From: Seriola aureovittata
Lineage: Eukaryota; Chordata; Actinopteri; Carangiformes; Carangidae
Reading direction: 5' to 3'
Length of the DNA: 64,000 nucleotides
NCBI RefSeq assembly: GCF_021018895.1
Contig: NC_079366.1
Location: 23,235,896 to 23,299,895 of the forward strand
Shown: in pieces, positions 10,738 through 25,500 of the stretch
Numbering within the stretch: position 1 is the stretch's first letter
How the letters are laid out: each line of letters starts with the position of its first letter
The notes under the pieces: model-generated
What the model was told of the DNA's origin: nothing
Seen by the model: only the letters and a program-made list of their open reading frames with translations
Databases searched by the model: none
Position numbers and translations under genes: made by a program

Positions 10738-13700
10738 TATTCATCAGCACAGAGCAGCAGTCTTGTCTGTTATGTAATACTATCCCGCTCAGATAAAACT
10801 CTCTCCAAGGTAAACACAGAGAGAGGCAGAGAGGAGAGTGAAAATAAGACGATTTAGGAAGGAGTAGAGATTGTATTCAGTACCTTGAACAGCTGTCGGT
10901 TAGCCAGTGGTTCACACATCAGCTTCTCCACGTTGCCACCAACAACAAACAAGGTGGTTACAATGCCCATCAGCACCCAGGCAAAGATAAAAGAGAAGCC
11001 CACTCCGCTGAAAGAGCAGGAGACAGAGAGTACATCAGTAACATCAGTGATCTTATTAACTTGTTTCCTACAAACTGCATTATTCAGCAGGGACAGGGCT
11101 ACAAAAATTGTAAATTGTGGGACATGAGAGTGAGTATAACTTAACTTTAGCCTCATTTCATTTATTTAGACCGTCCTATCAATCGACTATAATGAGTCTG
11201 TAACAAGATGACTGCATCTCAGGTGATATTCATTGATGTATGAAATCAAATCTATGGATATTATTCTAGTACATGGTGACATTGTCTGAGGAGAGATGAA
11301 ACAAATGTTAAACATCTGCTTTTTGAAAATTAAAATAAGCTTCCGAAAGTTCAAATAAAGTTTTACCAAAAAATTCAAATGTTACAGTTTCTGTAAGTTA
11401 CTCATTTGATTGTTGACACTGTCTTTTTCTCCAAAAGACATTTAACCATCTCTTACCCTTAGGATTTGACAAACTCCTTGTCAATCCTTGTCACTAACTG
11501 TCTTATATTTCCCTCATTATCTATTTCAATGGGTGTATGTGCTAAACTAATAAACCTTTCTCACAGCAGATATTTTGTCTTGTGATGGCAGGATAAAAAT
11601 TGGTATACCTAACGAAAATGTCTGCCATGAGAAAGAGCTTCCCTCTCCATTTTAGTTTGAGTGTTGCACTGTTGCCTTGGTTACATACGCCATTAGCAGG
11701 TTGCCGCCGGTGTTTGAAAGGCATCCTCGCGTTGTAGGTGTAGCTTGCTTGTCGTAGCCACAAGTACCACATAGCAGTCCGAGGATGTTGAAGGCCAGGA
11801 CCAAGACGACCATGCAAAGCACAGCCACACAGCCGATCCACCTGCGGCAGAAACACACATACCATCAGTGTTGTTAGCAAACAGATGCTTCTTTACACAC
11901 CCTCCAGTTACATTAGGATTCATTACGAGTCAAGTTTCTGGCCACCTGATGAACATAAGTCAAATATTCATTGTCTTTTAGCCGTTTTTGGTCAAGGGGA
12001 GCTGCAAATACAGGTGATAATTCTCTGTATGTTCATCACTAGAAACACCTTTGACATAGTCACGTTGTTTTTGCAATTTGATACATTCTTATTATAAAAA
12101 AATGATCCAGAATAGTTGCTTTAAGCCCTAAAAGTTAATCTTGTGGGAGCAAAATTATTGCCCCCATAATGTGACAGATTTTTGTTCCCAACATCCCAAC
12201 ATCTGATCAAGATGTTTACACAGAAAAACACATGCACAAACCTGTAGAAATCCATTTGGTCAACCTGTGGGTAAAAGGACTCAATGTTCTTCTGTCCTTG
12301 ATTGAGGAAAATGGTGAAATTGGCCAGAGAGGATTCCACTGGGAACATCTTGGAGAAGCTGCTGATTTCTGTGCCAATCTTATCCAGCATACCTTTTACT
12401 CCTACACACATACAAACAAAAAGACAAATAAAAATTCAGAAAGGGACACAAATTCATACATTTTTTTCCCAATATCAGCTAGAAGGCCGGAGAAACTTGA
12501 GAAAGGGGAAAAGTGAAAGGGGACAAAACAGGACTTACGAGGAAGAGCTGTGGTTTCATCACCCACAGGTATGCAGGTGAAGGTGAAAGAAAAAGAATAT
12601 AAAAGTGAAAATACTACATTTAGATCGAATCTCAGGAAGAGAGGGAATACAGCCTAATGTGTTTTAGGTAAAATAAATACACATATATAATGTATATATA
12701 CACTTATTTACCTGACACAATGTTTTTAGTTTGTTCTTTGACCAGTTTTGGTGTGTCATTAAAGGACGAGTAACCCTGGAGGTGGAAAGAAAGAGAGAAA
12801 AGTTGATTAAAGATATAAGGGGTATGTTTAGGATGAAGTTGGTGGGTGAAACTGAGGCCCCTTTTTACACCATGGAGGGTGTCATTCATTTTTGAATAAT
12901 TTTTTTGCGTGGGAACACTTTTATTGATAAACACTCAGCTTATGACGTGTTTTTGGTGTAACCAATATGAGGATGATCACTGCCGATTGATTGGCAAATG
13001 CTTCATGTGTTTTTTAATATTTTTGCATGTTTCATGTTCTCTAGTCTTTGTGCTCAAGTTTTTTTATGTTTTATGTTTCACCTGGCAACAAGTCAAATCT
13101 CCTCTTGAGGACAATAAAGTTCAAGTTGAAGCTGACTTGCAAGTTACTGCTTCTACTTGTAGCGTTTGCTGGGCTTTCCTGAGATAACAGGAAGAGGTAA
13201 AATCAGGTGATCTTTCAACTTGATGGGGGATTTTTTCTTAAAATTGTACTCATGCTGAACGGATTGCATTTACAGCTGTATGACAACAGATCGCAATGCT
13301 AGCTGATCTGATTACATTCAGATTCCACATGTATATTTACAGCTACCAATAACACATGTTTTTATTTATCCAGATACAGATTGCATTCCAATGCAAAGTG
13401 CCAATTGGGGGACGAGGAGCATGGTAAACAGGAGACAGAGACTAACCTTTTGTACAATGTTGCTGAGATCTGTTTTCAGGACTGTATTGACATTGGCCAA
13501 GGCTGGACTGACATCTGGGAGCTTAAAGGCAGAGAGTGAGAAGGTGGGAAGATAAGTAAATATGGAGATAATGCTGTAAACTAAAATGCTTATTTGCATT
13601 CATTTTTAGGTTTTGATTCCTTGGTACCCTTGAGAAGTCTGCGTTGATTCCCAGCTGGGACAGCGTGGATCGGATGGTGTTGCAGGTGTGAGACACGGCT

Positions 13701-16285
13701 CCGTTTGTGCAGGCAGGATCGGAGAGGGTGTTGGACAGAGAGGCCCGCTCCCCTGACAGACTGGCCTGAAGTTTCCCTGTCCCCTCCTGAAGTACCTCCA
13801 AGGAGGAGTTGACGTTCTCCAGGGCCTCTTTGGTCTCCCGCATGGCTAGAGAAACAACAGAGGAAGGATGGGGACAAAAATTTTGCAATTTTGTAACTTT
13901 AAAAAGTATAAGAAAAATTGCAATTTTTATACTTTTGCAAAAATAATACACAAACGCGTGTTGTTTTGTATTGTCAAAGGATTGAGCCTCACATATGTGC
14001 ATACACCACAGAACTATCAATATTATTACAATAACACAGATTACACTGACCACAGATCAATAACCCACAGAGGAAAACCACAGCAAAAGACAATTTACAA
14101 CAGGAAACAGTGGTTCAGGATCAGCATCTGTTTCTAACACTTGGAATCCATTAACACAAAGCCACGAGCATTGCACCAATGAATCCACATCAGCTCTGAT
14201 TACCTTTGATGGCATTCTCAACTTTTGCTTTAGATAAAAGGAAATGTGAGGGGATAGAAGGGGGAAAAGAAAGTTTAAAAAATGGTGAGAATATGTCCTT
14301 AAAAGACACATCAGGAAGCTGCATGTAAAAGCAATACCTAATAAGTGAAGCAACAATTCACAAAATCCATGATTAAATTAGGAATGTTACAACTGTATCA
14401 CCATTAGAGTGTGCTTGAGAATTTCAGCTAATTATAACATTTAAATTATTCTGTATTATTGTGTCTTTGAAATAGAAGAAGAAGAGCTTTTATAAGTTCC
14501 AAAAATGGTTCATCTAAAGGGACTTATCCCTGACTTTTGAAATCACAATCAGGAGACAGTGTTTCAGCTTATGACCCTCCATACTGCATTGTGATACGAC
14601 TGTATGTTTAAACTGTGTGAGCTCAACAGGAGGTCGTGTTGAAAGCTAATACAGAGAGCGTGTTACCTCCTGCCATGCGCAGGGCAGTGTCCAGTGATGG
14701 AACCACTTCTTTCTCCAGCTGACTGTGGATCCTCCCACCCAGCAGCGGTCCAATGTCTATCAAGAGACACAGAATGATCAGAAGGGTTTTATGACAACAC
14801 TACACAACTTGTACACTGCTTTGTAAACATAAGGAGCCACAGGCAAATGAAGTGGGAGACATTAAAAAAAATACTGTATGTAAACAGTCTGGGTTCAACT
14901 TACTGTCGAGGTCAGACAGGACTTTGTTCTTTGCTGTGGTGTACTGGGCTGTCAGATATTCAATTTGCTGCAACAGAAAACACAAATAAACAGAAATATA
15001 AAACAGTACTAAAAATGTGTATGTGTTTTTGTTTTGTTGTGTGTGTTTGTGTGTGTATGTGTGTATCCGTGCTTACCGCAGGTGTGTTGTTAGCAAATGT
15101 CTTCAGGTCTCTCATGTTGGTATTGATGAACCGGCGAGTGCTCTTGATCTGGGTGCTGATATTATGGTTCGCAGCATAGGCAATAAGTACTCCCAAACTG
15201 AAACAAGCACACACACGCACATGCACAAACAAATATACAAACACAGGCAGCATCAGTAAAGTGTTATATTGACCATTATTCACCAGCAGAGGGCAGCGTG
15301 GCTCCATACAGATAGATTTCTGCTGCAGGGGTCTCTAAAGTCACTCACTGATGATTCAAAAAATTGTGATATTCACATTCAGGAGTTTTTGTTCGATGCA
15401 CACCTGTCTTTGTTACCAGATGATGAAGTTGAAAGGATTTCTGAAAGCATGACTTACACTCAACGAATGTACACCTTATTAGGGCAACCTTAGTGATATT
15501 AAGCCTGTTTTAAAAAATCTACTTCTAATGTCCTTGTAAGCTTTAAATTTTAAATCAACTGCCTCCTCCTACTACCTGTGATTAGCAAAGATTTAACAAG
15601 GAAAATGAATGACAGATCATTTTTTCTGGATTCACCTCAACATTGTACATTAAATTCTGTGTTATATTGTCAGATGAATCTATTATATCAAATTCAGTAT
15701 AGTAGAGTAAGATAATGCTGTGACAATTCAATGTCGTTCACTGAAAAAGGATGATCACAGAAGATTTGATTCATTATTCATTATTCTAATGAGATTTTGG
15801 CTTAATATTATTCTTCCTCTTTGAAAAATGATGGCAAGAATCCTACTGTTGTGTTTTAAGGTTTTACCTGCCAAATTCCTGAGCTCTTTTACACTGCAAG
15901 CCCTTAAGCAAAGAGACTTGACTTATTGCCTAGACTTGCCTAGAGATTTTCAACAACACAGGCTGAGCTAGAAAAGACAAAAACCACCAGAGGGAGAAAC
16001 AGAGAAATGCATGAAAATGATGACAAGTGAGTCTCATCACTTTGTGGCCTCATCTTCAAATGGCCACAAAGTGCCTCAGATGCCCATATGTGCATTTGTG
16101 TGTTTGTGTGTGGGTGAGTATTTGTGATGTGAAAGCAGTCATTCAGACAGAGAGGCCTCTCACAGTCAGCCAAGTGATATCAGTAACACTTAACTGTCCT
16201 GCACAGTTCGGATCGTATTGCTCTGACCCTGCACCTGCCTCTTCCACAGAGCAGGAGCAATGAATGCATGTCCCAGTCTGTATGT

Positions 16286-16352
<67 letters not shown>

Positions 16353-17687
16353 TGTGTACATATGTTGTGAACAGCCCACATATTAACAAACATAGATATG
16401 CATAAACAGTGCTTCAAAAAGATGAAAAAGATGTACATCCCTTGAATTTATAATCAATTAGGAAATAAAATCCTTTTGTAACACTGACACGTCATCTAAA
16501 TATGAAATCTGTTTTCTATTCTATACAGTGATAATAAAATTCTGATTATTTCTAATAAAGTTAACAATGCAAATAAATGAAAATGTATGCAGTACATCAC
16601 GTATGTACATCCGTTGCGTAACCAGGGCTTAATTGTGTCAGTGTATTTGGTCTGCTCTGATTTAATATTCACATTATAACCATTTTAATTGCAGTGATGT
16701 CTAGTTAACAACCTTTCATCACTTATTTTAACAACTTGCAAACACTAGCATCCTTTTAACTTTTCTTTTTTCTTTTTTGGTAGTTGAAGTAACATATTGA
16801 TTCACATGATTAAAGGTACTTTTACTGTTGTAATATATGTTTTATCTTTAAGTGCTCTGGGTGGAAAGGGGATTATTTCAAAGAAGCTATTTATGTCCTG
16901 TCTTTTAATAAAAACACATAGCAATTGACAATTATAGTGACACTATGTAGTCAGTTAAATATCTCTATGTATTCACAATGGATTTTAGTGAGAAGATGGG
17001 TTAAAGTTCAGAACACATACTGTAAGTATAGTGTACAGTCTCAGGTTTACATAATACTGGTGTGGTATCATGCTTCTCTTTCTGCTGTATATCTGAAAAT
17101 ACAATATATGTATGCCAATAGATATATGTTTTTCCTTTTAGGTTTTGCAGCTGAATGAGGCGACTACAAGTACAGTAGACGCAACTGGAGTCTCACACTT
17201 TCTAACAGCTCATAAAACTGCAGTAATCCCAGATGCAAACAGTGAGAGTAGAATCATGAAGATGATAGGAGAAGACTCACATGATGAAGATGGAGGTGGC
17301 GATGAGCGAGGCAGTGTAGAAACCTCTCTGACAGTCAGCGTTCTTCCTCTGCCTCTGGTGCATCTCCCCTCCACAGTTCTCACAGCATCGACACACACAG
17401 AAACATGTGCCTATGATGGGGGTGAGGACCACGAACACAATACCGATGGTCCCACATATGAGGAATCCAGCCTCGTAGTAGATCCACTGGAGGGGGGCAG
17501 AATTCATCCAATCATTATTATAATCATTAATTATTATTCATCATTTTTGCAAGTGGGTGGAAATTGTAGTGTGAATGAAAATTTAGAACAGTGCGATGAG
17601 GAGTTTACCTGTAGCAACAGGACGATGTTTTCTGGCTGTAACACCATGGCACGTGCGCATCCATGTCCAAAAACACAAACGCATGTG

Positions 17688-17743
<56 letters not shown>

Positions 17744-19489
17744 TAAACAATCACACACAAAGCCGCAGCAAGAGGAAAACAAAGACAAACAAAACAAGGT
17801 CAGTGTGACAGCCAAGAGATTAGTAATTCCAATTTCTAAAGAGGGACGTGAAGGCAACATCAAGACATGAAAAAGGGTAAAATTTGTAAATTAAATTCAA
17901 ACAAGGATCTCAAAAAAAAATCTTCCTCACAATGTGATATGATCACATTGTGAGTCTCACTGTGATGAGTCTTAAGTATAGTATTTAAGCCTTTATTACT
18001 GTGAAGGTTTGTGATCATTTCCTTTAAATGGCACACAATACAAGGATTCAAAATATCTAAAATGAAATTTCTAGAACACTTAAAAGGTGCATTTCTATTT
18101 TTCAAAGGTGTTAAATGACAGGCTTCATGTAAAATATCAATGTTAATTCACCAGTGTTAGATGGGTATAGTACCCAAACGTACCTTTCTCCATTCTTCTA
18201 TTTTGATTCCCCCCATGTTTTGCTGAATGACTTTAACAATCAGATCTGAAAAAAATAATAAATATATATATAGATTAGTACTTAAATACAGAAAGTTCTG
18301 TTTGCACATACTGTGCTGCAAAATAATAATTTATTGTGCAATAGTGTTACAGGTAGTACAGCTGGCTGTAGGTGACTAATGAACCAGATTTATAGACAAT
18401 CAAATCAACTTCCGGTATAACAGCTGACAAGCTACACTGGAATGAAAAAATCCATTTATCTATTCACGAGGAGACAACACAGATTATGCAGAGTCATTTT
18501 TAATTTCCGAGGATATTATTGCGGCTATAATTTCTCATATATCTAACAGCTGTGTGTTTTGCGGAAGTTGTCTGGGCTGTGTAGTTTGCCAACGAGCGCT
18601 GCAGTTCAGTCCAGCTGTCTGTGTGTTTATATAGGTCAGCCAGCACTAAGCCTACCTGGAGGGTGACTCACCCAGACTGTTACTCAGCAGGTGAACACAG
18701 GTTCTTTCTCACACACACTAAAAAGAACACCTGCACGCATGCACACAAATATAAATGCATCTGCCTTTGGGCTGCACAATTAATCAAAATATAATTGAAA
18801 TCGCAATATGGCCAAGTGCAATATCCAAATCGCAGGAGCTGCAATTTTTTTGATAAAGGTAAAATGTGTCACAATATTGTTGTGCATTGTTGGCGCAAAT
18901 CCTGTTCTCCATACGTAAAGGATCATGACAGTTTGGTACAAAAGCCAATAAGAATCACATCAACGTTTTTCGTTTTCAGTGAAAATAAAATGCTAAAACA
19001 ACCTTTCCAAATGAAATCGCAATCACATGTCGCAATATCTGCCAAAATAATCACAGTATGATTTTTTTTGCATATCGTGCAGCCCTAATCTGTATATATG
19101 TAACATTTGACACGTACAGTAACAAATATAACTATTACGTACAAATGGATGTGTGTAAATCTACAGTGGAAAGTACCAACAAAGTGTGTGCAGACATTTA
19201 TGCGATACACAGACACAGCATATGAACATCGAGCACTAGTTGCTTGAAGCTACACAGACAGTGAAGAAAATGAGTCTGAAAAGTGTCAGATCTCTCACAT
19301 GGGACCAAAAGGAACAAGAAGTTGCTGAAATGGACAGAGGTGATAGAAAACAAAAGGTCTACACTTCTTTTTTACTTTAAGAATGTAATGTTGTCACATA
19401 GCAAGTCTTCTCAGACTGGTAGAGTAGGTGCCACTGCACACGACTAACAGATGGAGGCCAGTTTAGCATGCAAAAGCTGACACAGCTGT

Positions 19490-19524
<35 letters not shown>

Positions 19525-19556
19525 CACACACACACACACACACACAAACACACACA

Positions 19557-19601
<45 letters not shown>

Positions 19602-22489
19602 ACAAACACAGACATACACACAGACATTCAGTGTCTGGTTCTACCTTCTGCTTGCACACCTGCTGACCTCAGGTGAGGTGAGAAAGCACATGAAGACAAA
19701 ATGTACTGTGACTAAATCTTTTCTCACCGTTAAATGAGGTGAGTTAAAGCAATACTAATGTCTATACTGTGTATACTAAACTTTTATTCATCCTCTCTCT
19801 CTCATCCCACATTTCCTACAGGGCTGCAACTCACTATTATTTTCATTACCGATGAATCTATAATTTATTCTCTTGATTAATCAGTTAACCATTTTGTCTA
19901 TAAAATGCCAGACAATAATGAAATTTTCTCAGGTAGCATCTTTCCTTGATTTCTCGGGTATTCACATTACAATGATATGTGATAAATCTTCACATTTGAG
20001 AAGCTGTAATCAGAAATTTTTAATCATTTGAAACAAATCCTGAGACAAACTGATGATCCAAATAGTTGCTGATTAATTTTCAAGTTTTTTTTTCACCTAA
20101 ATGATTAATTAACACATTTCAGCTTTAATTTCCTCTCTATACTGACTTCTATCAAAGCAAAGGCAAATATCCTCCCAAAATGTGTTTAGTAAACACAGTC
20201 CACCATATTATATTGTGAGTGTTTAATTCGATTTTTATGTTTTCTTTTGTTGAATGATTGGCAGCAAACCAAACTGTCTCTAAATTGTGGGAGGTTTTGG
20301 TAAAGATGTGGGAGCCTTTCTGGTGAGTAAAAGGAAAAGGAAGTGTGATTTTGCGTATCTTTTGTGACTATATGGATAATCCTCTTAACACTATCTTCTT
20401 CTCATGGTGGGAAGTGGCTGCCTTACTTTTCTTCCATCATTGCACCTGTACGTTACTGTGAATAAATCTGGTTCGACTGGAGAAGATTTCAGACTGTCAC
20501 GTCGGGTGAAGACATCTCTGTTAACTCTGCAGATGCAGCATATGAACACATATCTGATACCACCTGTTGTTGCTCAGGTACTTAGTTAGCATTAGCCACT
20601 GAGGGCAGTTAAGCTTAGACAGCTTAGTTCAGTGACCCAGTATAAGAGGTAGCTACAGCAAACGAAAGGAAGAGGGGTGGAGGGGTGGGGGGGAAACAAC
20701 CATCAGAATTAGACCTGAAAGGATGAACAGACCACTGCCCAACATGAACCCGTGTGCACAGTGCAACAGTCAAAGAGAGCAACCGATGGATTTACTGAAA
20801 TATACAGGTTTTCTCTTAATAAAATGTGATATTTTCATGTTTTTTGTGTTTTTTCTAAAGAGTTATTTGTGATAAAAGCAACTTTTCATGTACCACGGAT
20901 TGTTACTGGACATTTTGTGTGCATCTTGACTCTTTGAAGGGCTTAAATAAAACAGTTGGACCTAGTCAAACAAGCTGGAGCAAAAATTAGGTTTACAACT
21001 AAAAAAAAACACTGTCGAAGGACCATACATGCTAATCACATCAGGCAAACCATCAAACACTGCTGCTGTTGTGATAAATAAGTCAGAACCTTCAACCCTC
21101 TTACCGTTAAGTGTAAATATAGGCTAGCACAATCCTCTACGCTGACCTGCTCGGAGAGATTACTGGAAGGTGTGGACTGGAGGCCTTTACGCAACCTGAC
21201 AACCATCCCTGCTGCTTTTTACATGAAAGGCCTCAAAAGTAAAGTAACACTCTCAGTCACCTACACACACCACAGAGGGCTGAAACAAACATTTGCATGA
21301 TTGCATCAAGCCCCTGACATGGTTAATTATGGATTTTGGAAGTGTATTAGCAAACTGAAAGAACACCTGTAGCTTGAAATTGAATATCAAAATGCTTACT
21401 TTAAATAAGATTGATTTTTTTATAGAGCCACAATGCTGCACTTGAAATTATTGAAGCATCATATGAGTGGACATTGTCTTGACTGAAATGGTTTTGAAAC
21501 AGGTTTAATATTGGGGTGCCAAAGTGAGATTGTGACTCAGTAACTCAAAAGAGCCAGGGTCACTCCTTTTTGGCACAATATTTATTCCAAGCCACATTGT
21601 TAATAGGAGGTGAAGTTGAGGGCTGCAGTTCAAAAGGTGTTAGTATTACGACAAAAGTCATGTCAGGTTTGCCAAAGCACAGTTATGTAGTGCTTATGTT
21701 ACTTTAAGTACTAACTGTACAGTATGTTTGACTGAGTATTATATAAGACTAAAAGAACTGTATGTATTTCCATGGCAGCAGAAGCTAAAGAAAGTTACAC
21801 TGACCATTTTGAGCTGGAGTAAAACAACTAAGAGGATTACATGGAATGACTTTTTCCCCTTTTGCAGGAGACTCTTCATACAGAGAGAAGTCAAACATAC
21901 ACATTATTATTTCCCAGAGCCCAAGTTGACATATTTAAACTGCTTATTAATTTTAAACAGTTCAAAACCAAAAGATACTCAGTTTACTATCATAGAAGAC
22001 TGAGGCAACCAACAAATAATCTCATGAAAGAAGCTGGAAACAGTACATTTTTTTTTTAATTTTTGATGAAATGTTATCAAAATTGTCGCCCAGTTCTGTT
22101 GATCAATTAATATTTAATCATCTAATAATTTCAGTTGTACAAGAGACACCTAAGGTTGCCTAGTCTGCCATCGAACAACACCAAAAGTGCCTTGCTTTAA
22201 ATTTTTTAAAACAGGAGTGCATGGCTGTAATGTAAGATGGAGATATGTAAGTTTTATAGTGGAGTTTTTGGGGGAACTTCCACCTTGTCTTTCACATTTA
22301 AAAAAAAAAATCCTTATTAGACAACTAATTTGTGTTTTTTCTTCAGCGTGATCTGATTTAAGACACTTGCTTCCTGATAAACAGCCTGTCTACTTCCAAT
22401 CACAGTAATTAAGGCAAACAGACAAACACCAGGACTATGACCCACTTTCAATATGTGTGTGTGTTTGTGTGCTAGTCCATGTGTTTGCA

Positions 22490-22551
<62 letters not shown>

Positions 22552-25500
22552 TGTGACAATGCCATCTGTAGCTGTGGTAGCAGCACAGTGGTAGCATTGG
22601 CCCTGTGGATGCTAATCCTCTAATCTACCCTGTGTGTATCAGAGGGATAAGAAGACCCAGACTCCACACACAGTGAAAGAGCCCAAAATGCTTCTTCACT
22701 CTAAAGTTAACCTTCACACAGATTTGTAACGAGGAATGACTCAGTAGCTACTGGTCAAGAACCAGTGATGTCCCCTCTCAAGTCTTTCACTATGTGTTAC
22801 CACTCAGATGCAAACAGCTCTACTGGAGACCTGAAATATTTATAACATTAATAAAATAACATGGATTTGTGGCAGCATTTTGTGCAACATTACTAAATGA
22901 TTAATTCTTGTGATGGAACCTCAAAGAATCCAAGTGATCTGACAGGATCAAACCATCGACTGCCTTTCCTCACTCTCCCTAGCATAAATTTGCATTTCTC
23001 CATCTTAACCTCAACTCAACCGTTGCCCTAACCTCAACCTGTCACCACTTCATCAACAATGACCTAACTTAAGCTCTAACCACAACCATGGACAACTGTG
23101 TTACTGGGCCAGACCAGTATCAAAGTGACATACCACTATGTACCACTAAGGAAACATGAAATGAGATGAGCATGTATAGTGCACAACCTTCTATCCTTTT
23201 CTGTTCTTCCGGAGGAGCAAGAGACACAAACCTTTCAGTAAACCCGCAGTAGAATCTGTATTTGCATTGCTCTCACTTCATGCTCATTCAGAAGTGCTTT
23301 GTGTAGCCTTTTCCTACAGTTGAAAGTAACTTTCCAGAGAGCAGCTAACTGGGATGATGAAGTAATATTTATCCCAGGCAAATAACTTGCTTGTTGCTGG
23401 GTGGTAACAGGTGATAAAAGTAAGTCACACTTTACAAGAGAAAAAAAATTCATAAGCACACAGGTAAATTTTAATAGTGATACAGAAACTTGTATGATAG
23501 AAATGATCAGTCTACATATTTCAAGAAATGAAACAAATGTTATAAAACTATTATAAGTTTTAGTGTAGCAACCTGACCACATGTTATAAACTTAATACAA
23601 GCATTACGTACTTCTCTAACTTTAATTTCAGGCTAAATGAGTGCAGTATTGTTTAGTGCTATATGTACAGCGGGATCCAAAAGTCTGAGACCACAGTGTA
23701 GTTACTTTCCCTCTGTTAGTTCTCATATCTACAATATGTCCAAAAGCTGTTTCCTTTGGTGGTTAAAGAGCCATCAAACTGCAAATAGATCAACAAAATT
23801 ATGGGAAACAGAATCCAAGACATTACTAATGTCCATAACTCATATACAAAGTATGCTTATGCTTGGGCTACATCTTAATAAAGAACTGATTTTAATGAAA
23901 CAATTAAATGGTATTAATAATCAATTTTCATTACGCTATACTAACCTAATCATATCCAGGAGTTACTATATAACAACCACTTTGATACTGTAGTTTGAAG
24001 ATCAAACAGTGCTGTTATCTTATAGCAAGAAAAGTCAAATTTGTCAATTTGTCTATTAATAATCATTAGAGAGCCTGTGCCACATACAGAGTAAAGAGAA
24101 ACATCACAAAATGTGACTGTGGGTAAATTATTTGTAAAACTTAAACAAGTTCTTGCCCAAAGCTATTATGATTAGCATAATGAGAAATGTTAAATTAAGA
24201 TTTAAAACCCAACTTTACTAATACTTTATAGTTTAATTTTTTGTGTCAAAGATTGTATATATGAAGACATATATATGTGGATGCACACAGAATGATTGTT
24301 GAGGATGATTATATAGAAAACACTAATTGACATGATTGACACTAATTCATTTGGGTATTCAAACTGATGGCTTTTAATAGCTTTCCTTGCCTCTGTTGCT
24401 GCCACATAAAAATTGGCTTATTATTTATTTAAAGCTCAGAGTACCTGGCAGTTTAGCTAAATCGAACCTGCCAAACCTCATGCCTTATAAGCAGCTGCAG
24501 TTATGGTAACAGGCTTTCAGGCCTGTGTGTGGGTGTTTGATGTGTGTGAACAACATGCATGATTTTACATACATGTGACATACGATGTGGGAGACCATCC
24601 AGGTGGTCTCTACCTGTGCGTGTGTGTGACTGTGAATCATACTGGAAAGTCTCTTACAGTAGCAGCATATGGTCCAGTGGATTAAGGTATTATGCAGTGA
24701 TGCAGGTGACTGAGAAAGCCTCTTCTAATCGCTGATCTGCTAATTGATTACCCAGCCAGCGTCCCTAACCCTGCACACCAAAATGGCAGCAACTTAAAAC
24801 CTTCAATCCTATTGCACTGTGTCATCCTCCAACGTGACCACTCATAGTTGTACATACACACAAACCAACCGTTTTTAGTTGGGTCTAATTTTATATATCC
24901 ATCACCGGGTTACTTTACGACAGCAGGGGTGGGGGGCAAGAGAGCAACATTCACTTTGTTTGTATTGATCATGTGACAGACCTGATCAACTTTAAATCAC
25001 CACAGTAATGTTATAGCATGAGCCCAGAGAGGATCACTTATGAGCTATGACAGCTATTGATCCCATTAATCTGCTCATAACAGTGGTTTATGGACTCAAC
25101 AGGCACACGCCATCAGTGCATGCAGTCACTACGTGCACGTGCTCTTCTGACCCAGAAGGATTTTAATTGAGGGCCACTACAGGGGAAGTGTTTTTAGGAC
25201 ATCCTGCTTTAAATCATCCAAGCTATAGTACAGATTTGATGTGCAGATAATTCCTGCCACTGCAGTCTCTGACATTTTGAGTGTTTTTTGGATAGGTTAT
25301 AACCTGTGAGCAGTTCATGTCCAAAGAGTGTTTCATTTGAAGGGTTTTTAGCGACCTGTATTCAGACAATATTAAGTATTTCACAAGATATAAACAAAAA
25401 TTAGACAGAATGTCGGAAAATAAATTGTTTCATATTGCAGAAATGTACATTTTTGTCTTTTCTATCTCAATAATAATCTTGTTACCCTCTTAGTTTTATC

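Noticed and set aside
16143..16438. Open frames encoding Thr-His or Val-Cys repeats
   Set aside because: Translation of (CA)n/(GT)n microsatellites; the same holds for similar frames at all CA arrays.
17145..17870. 241-codon plus-strand open frame
   Set aside because: It is antisense to two prom1 exons and runs through a CA array; no family similarity.
24591..24610. Palindrome GAGACCATCCAGGTGGTCTC
   Set aside because: Seven-base arms in an 8-kb intron are expected by chance often enough; no other supporting feature.
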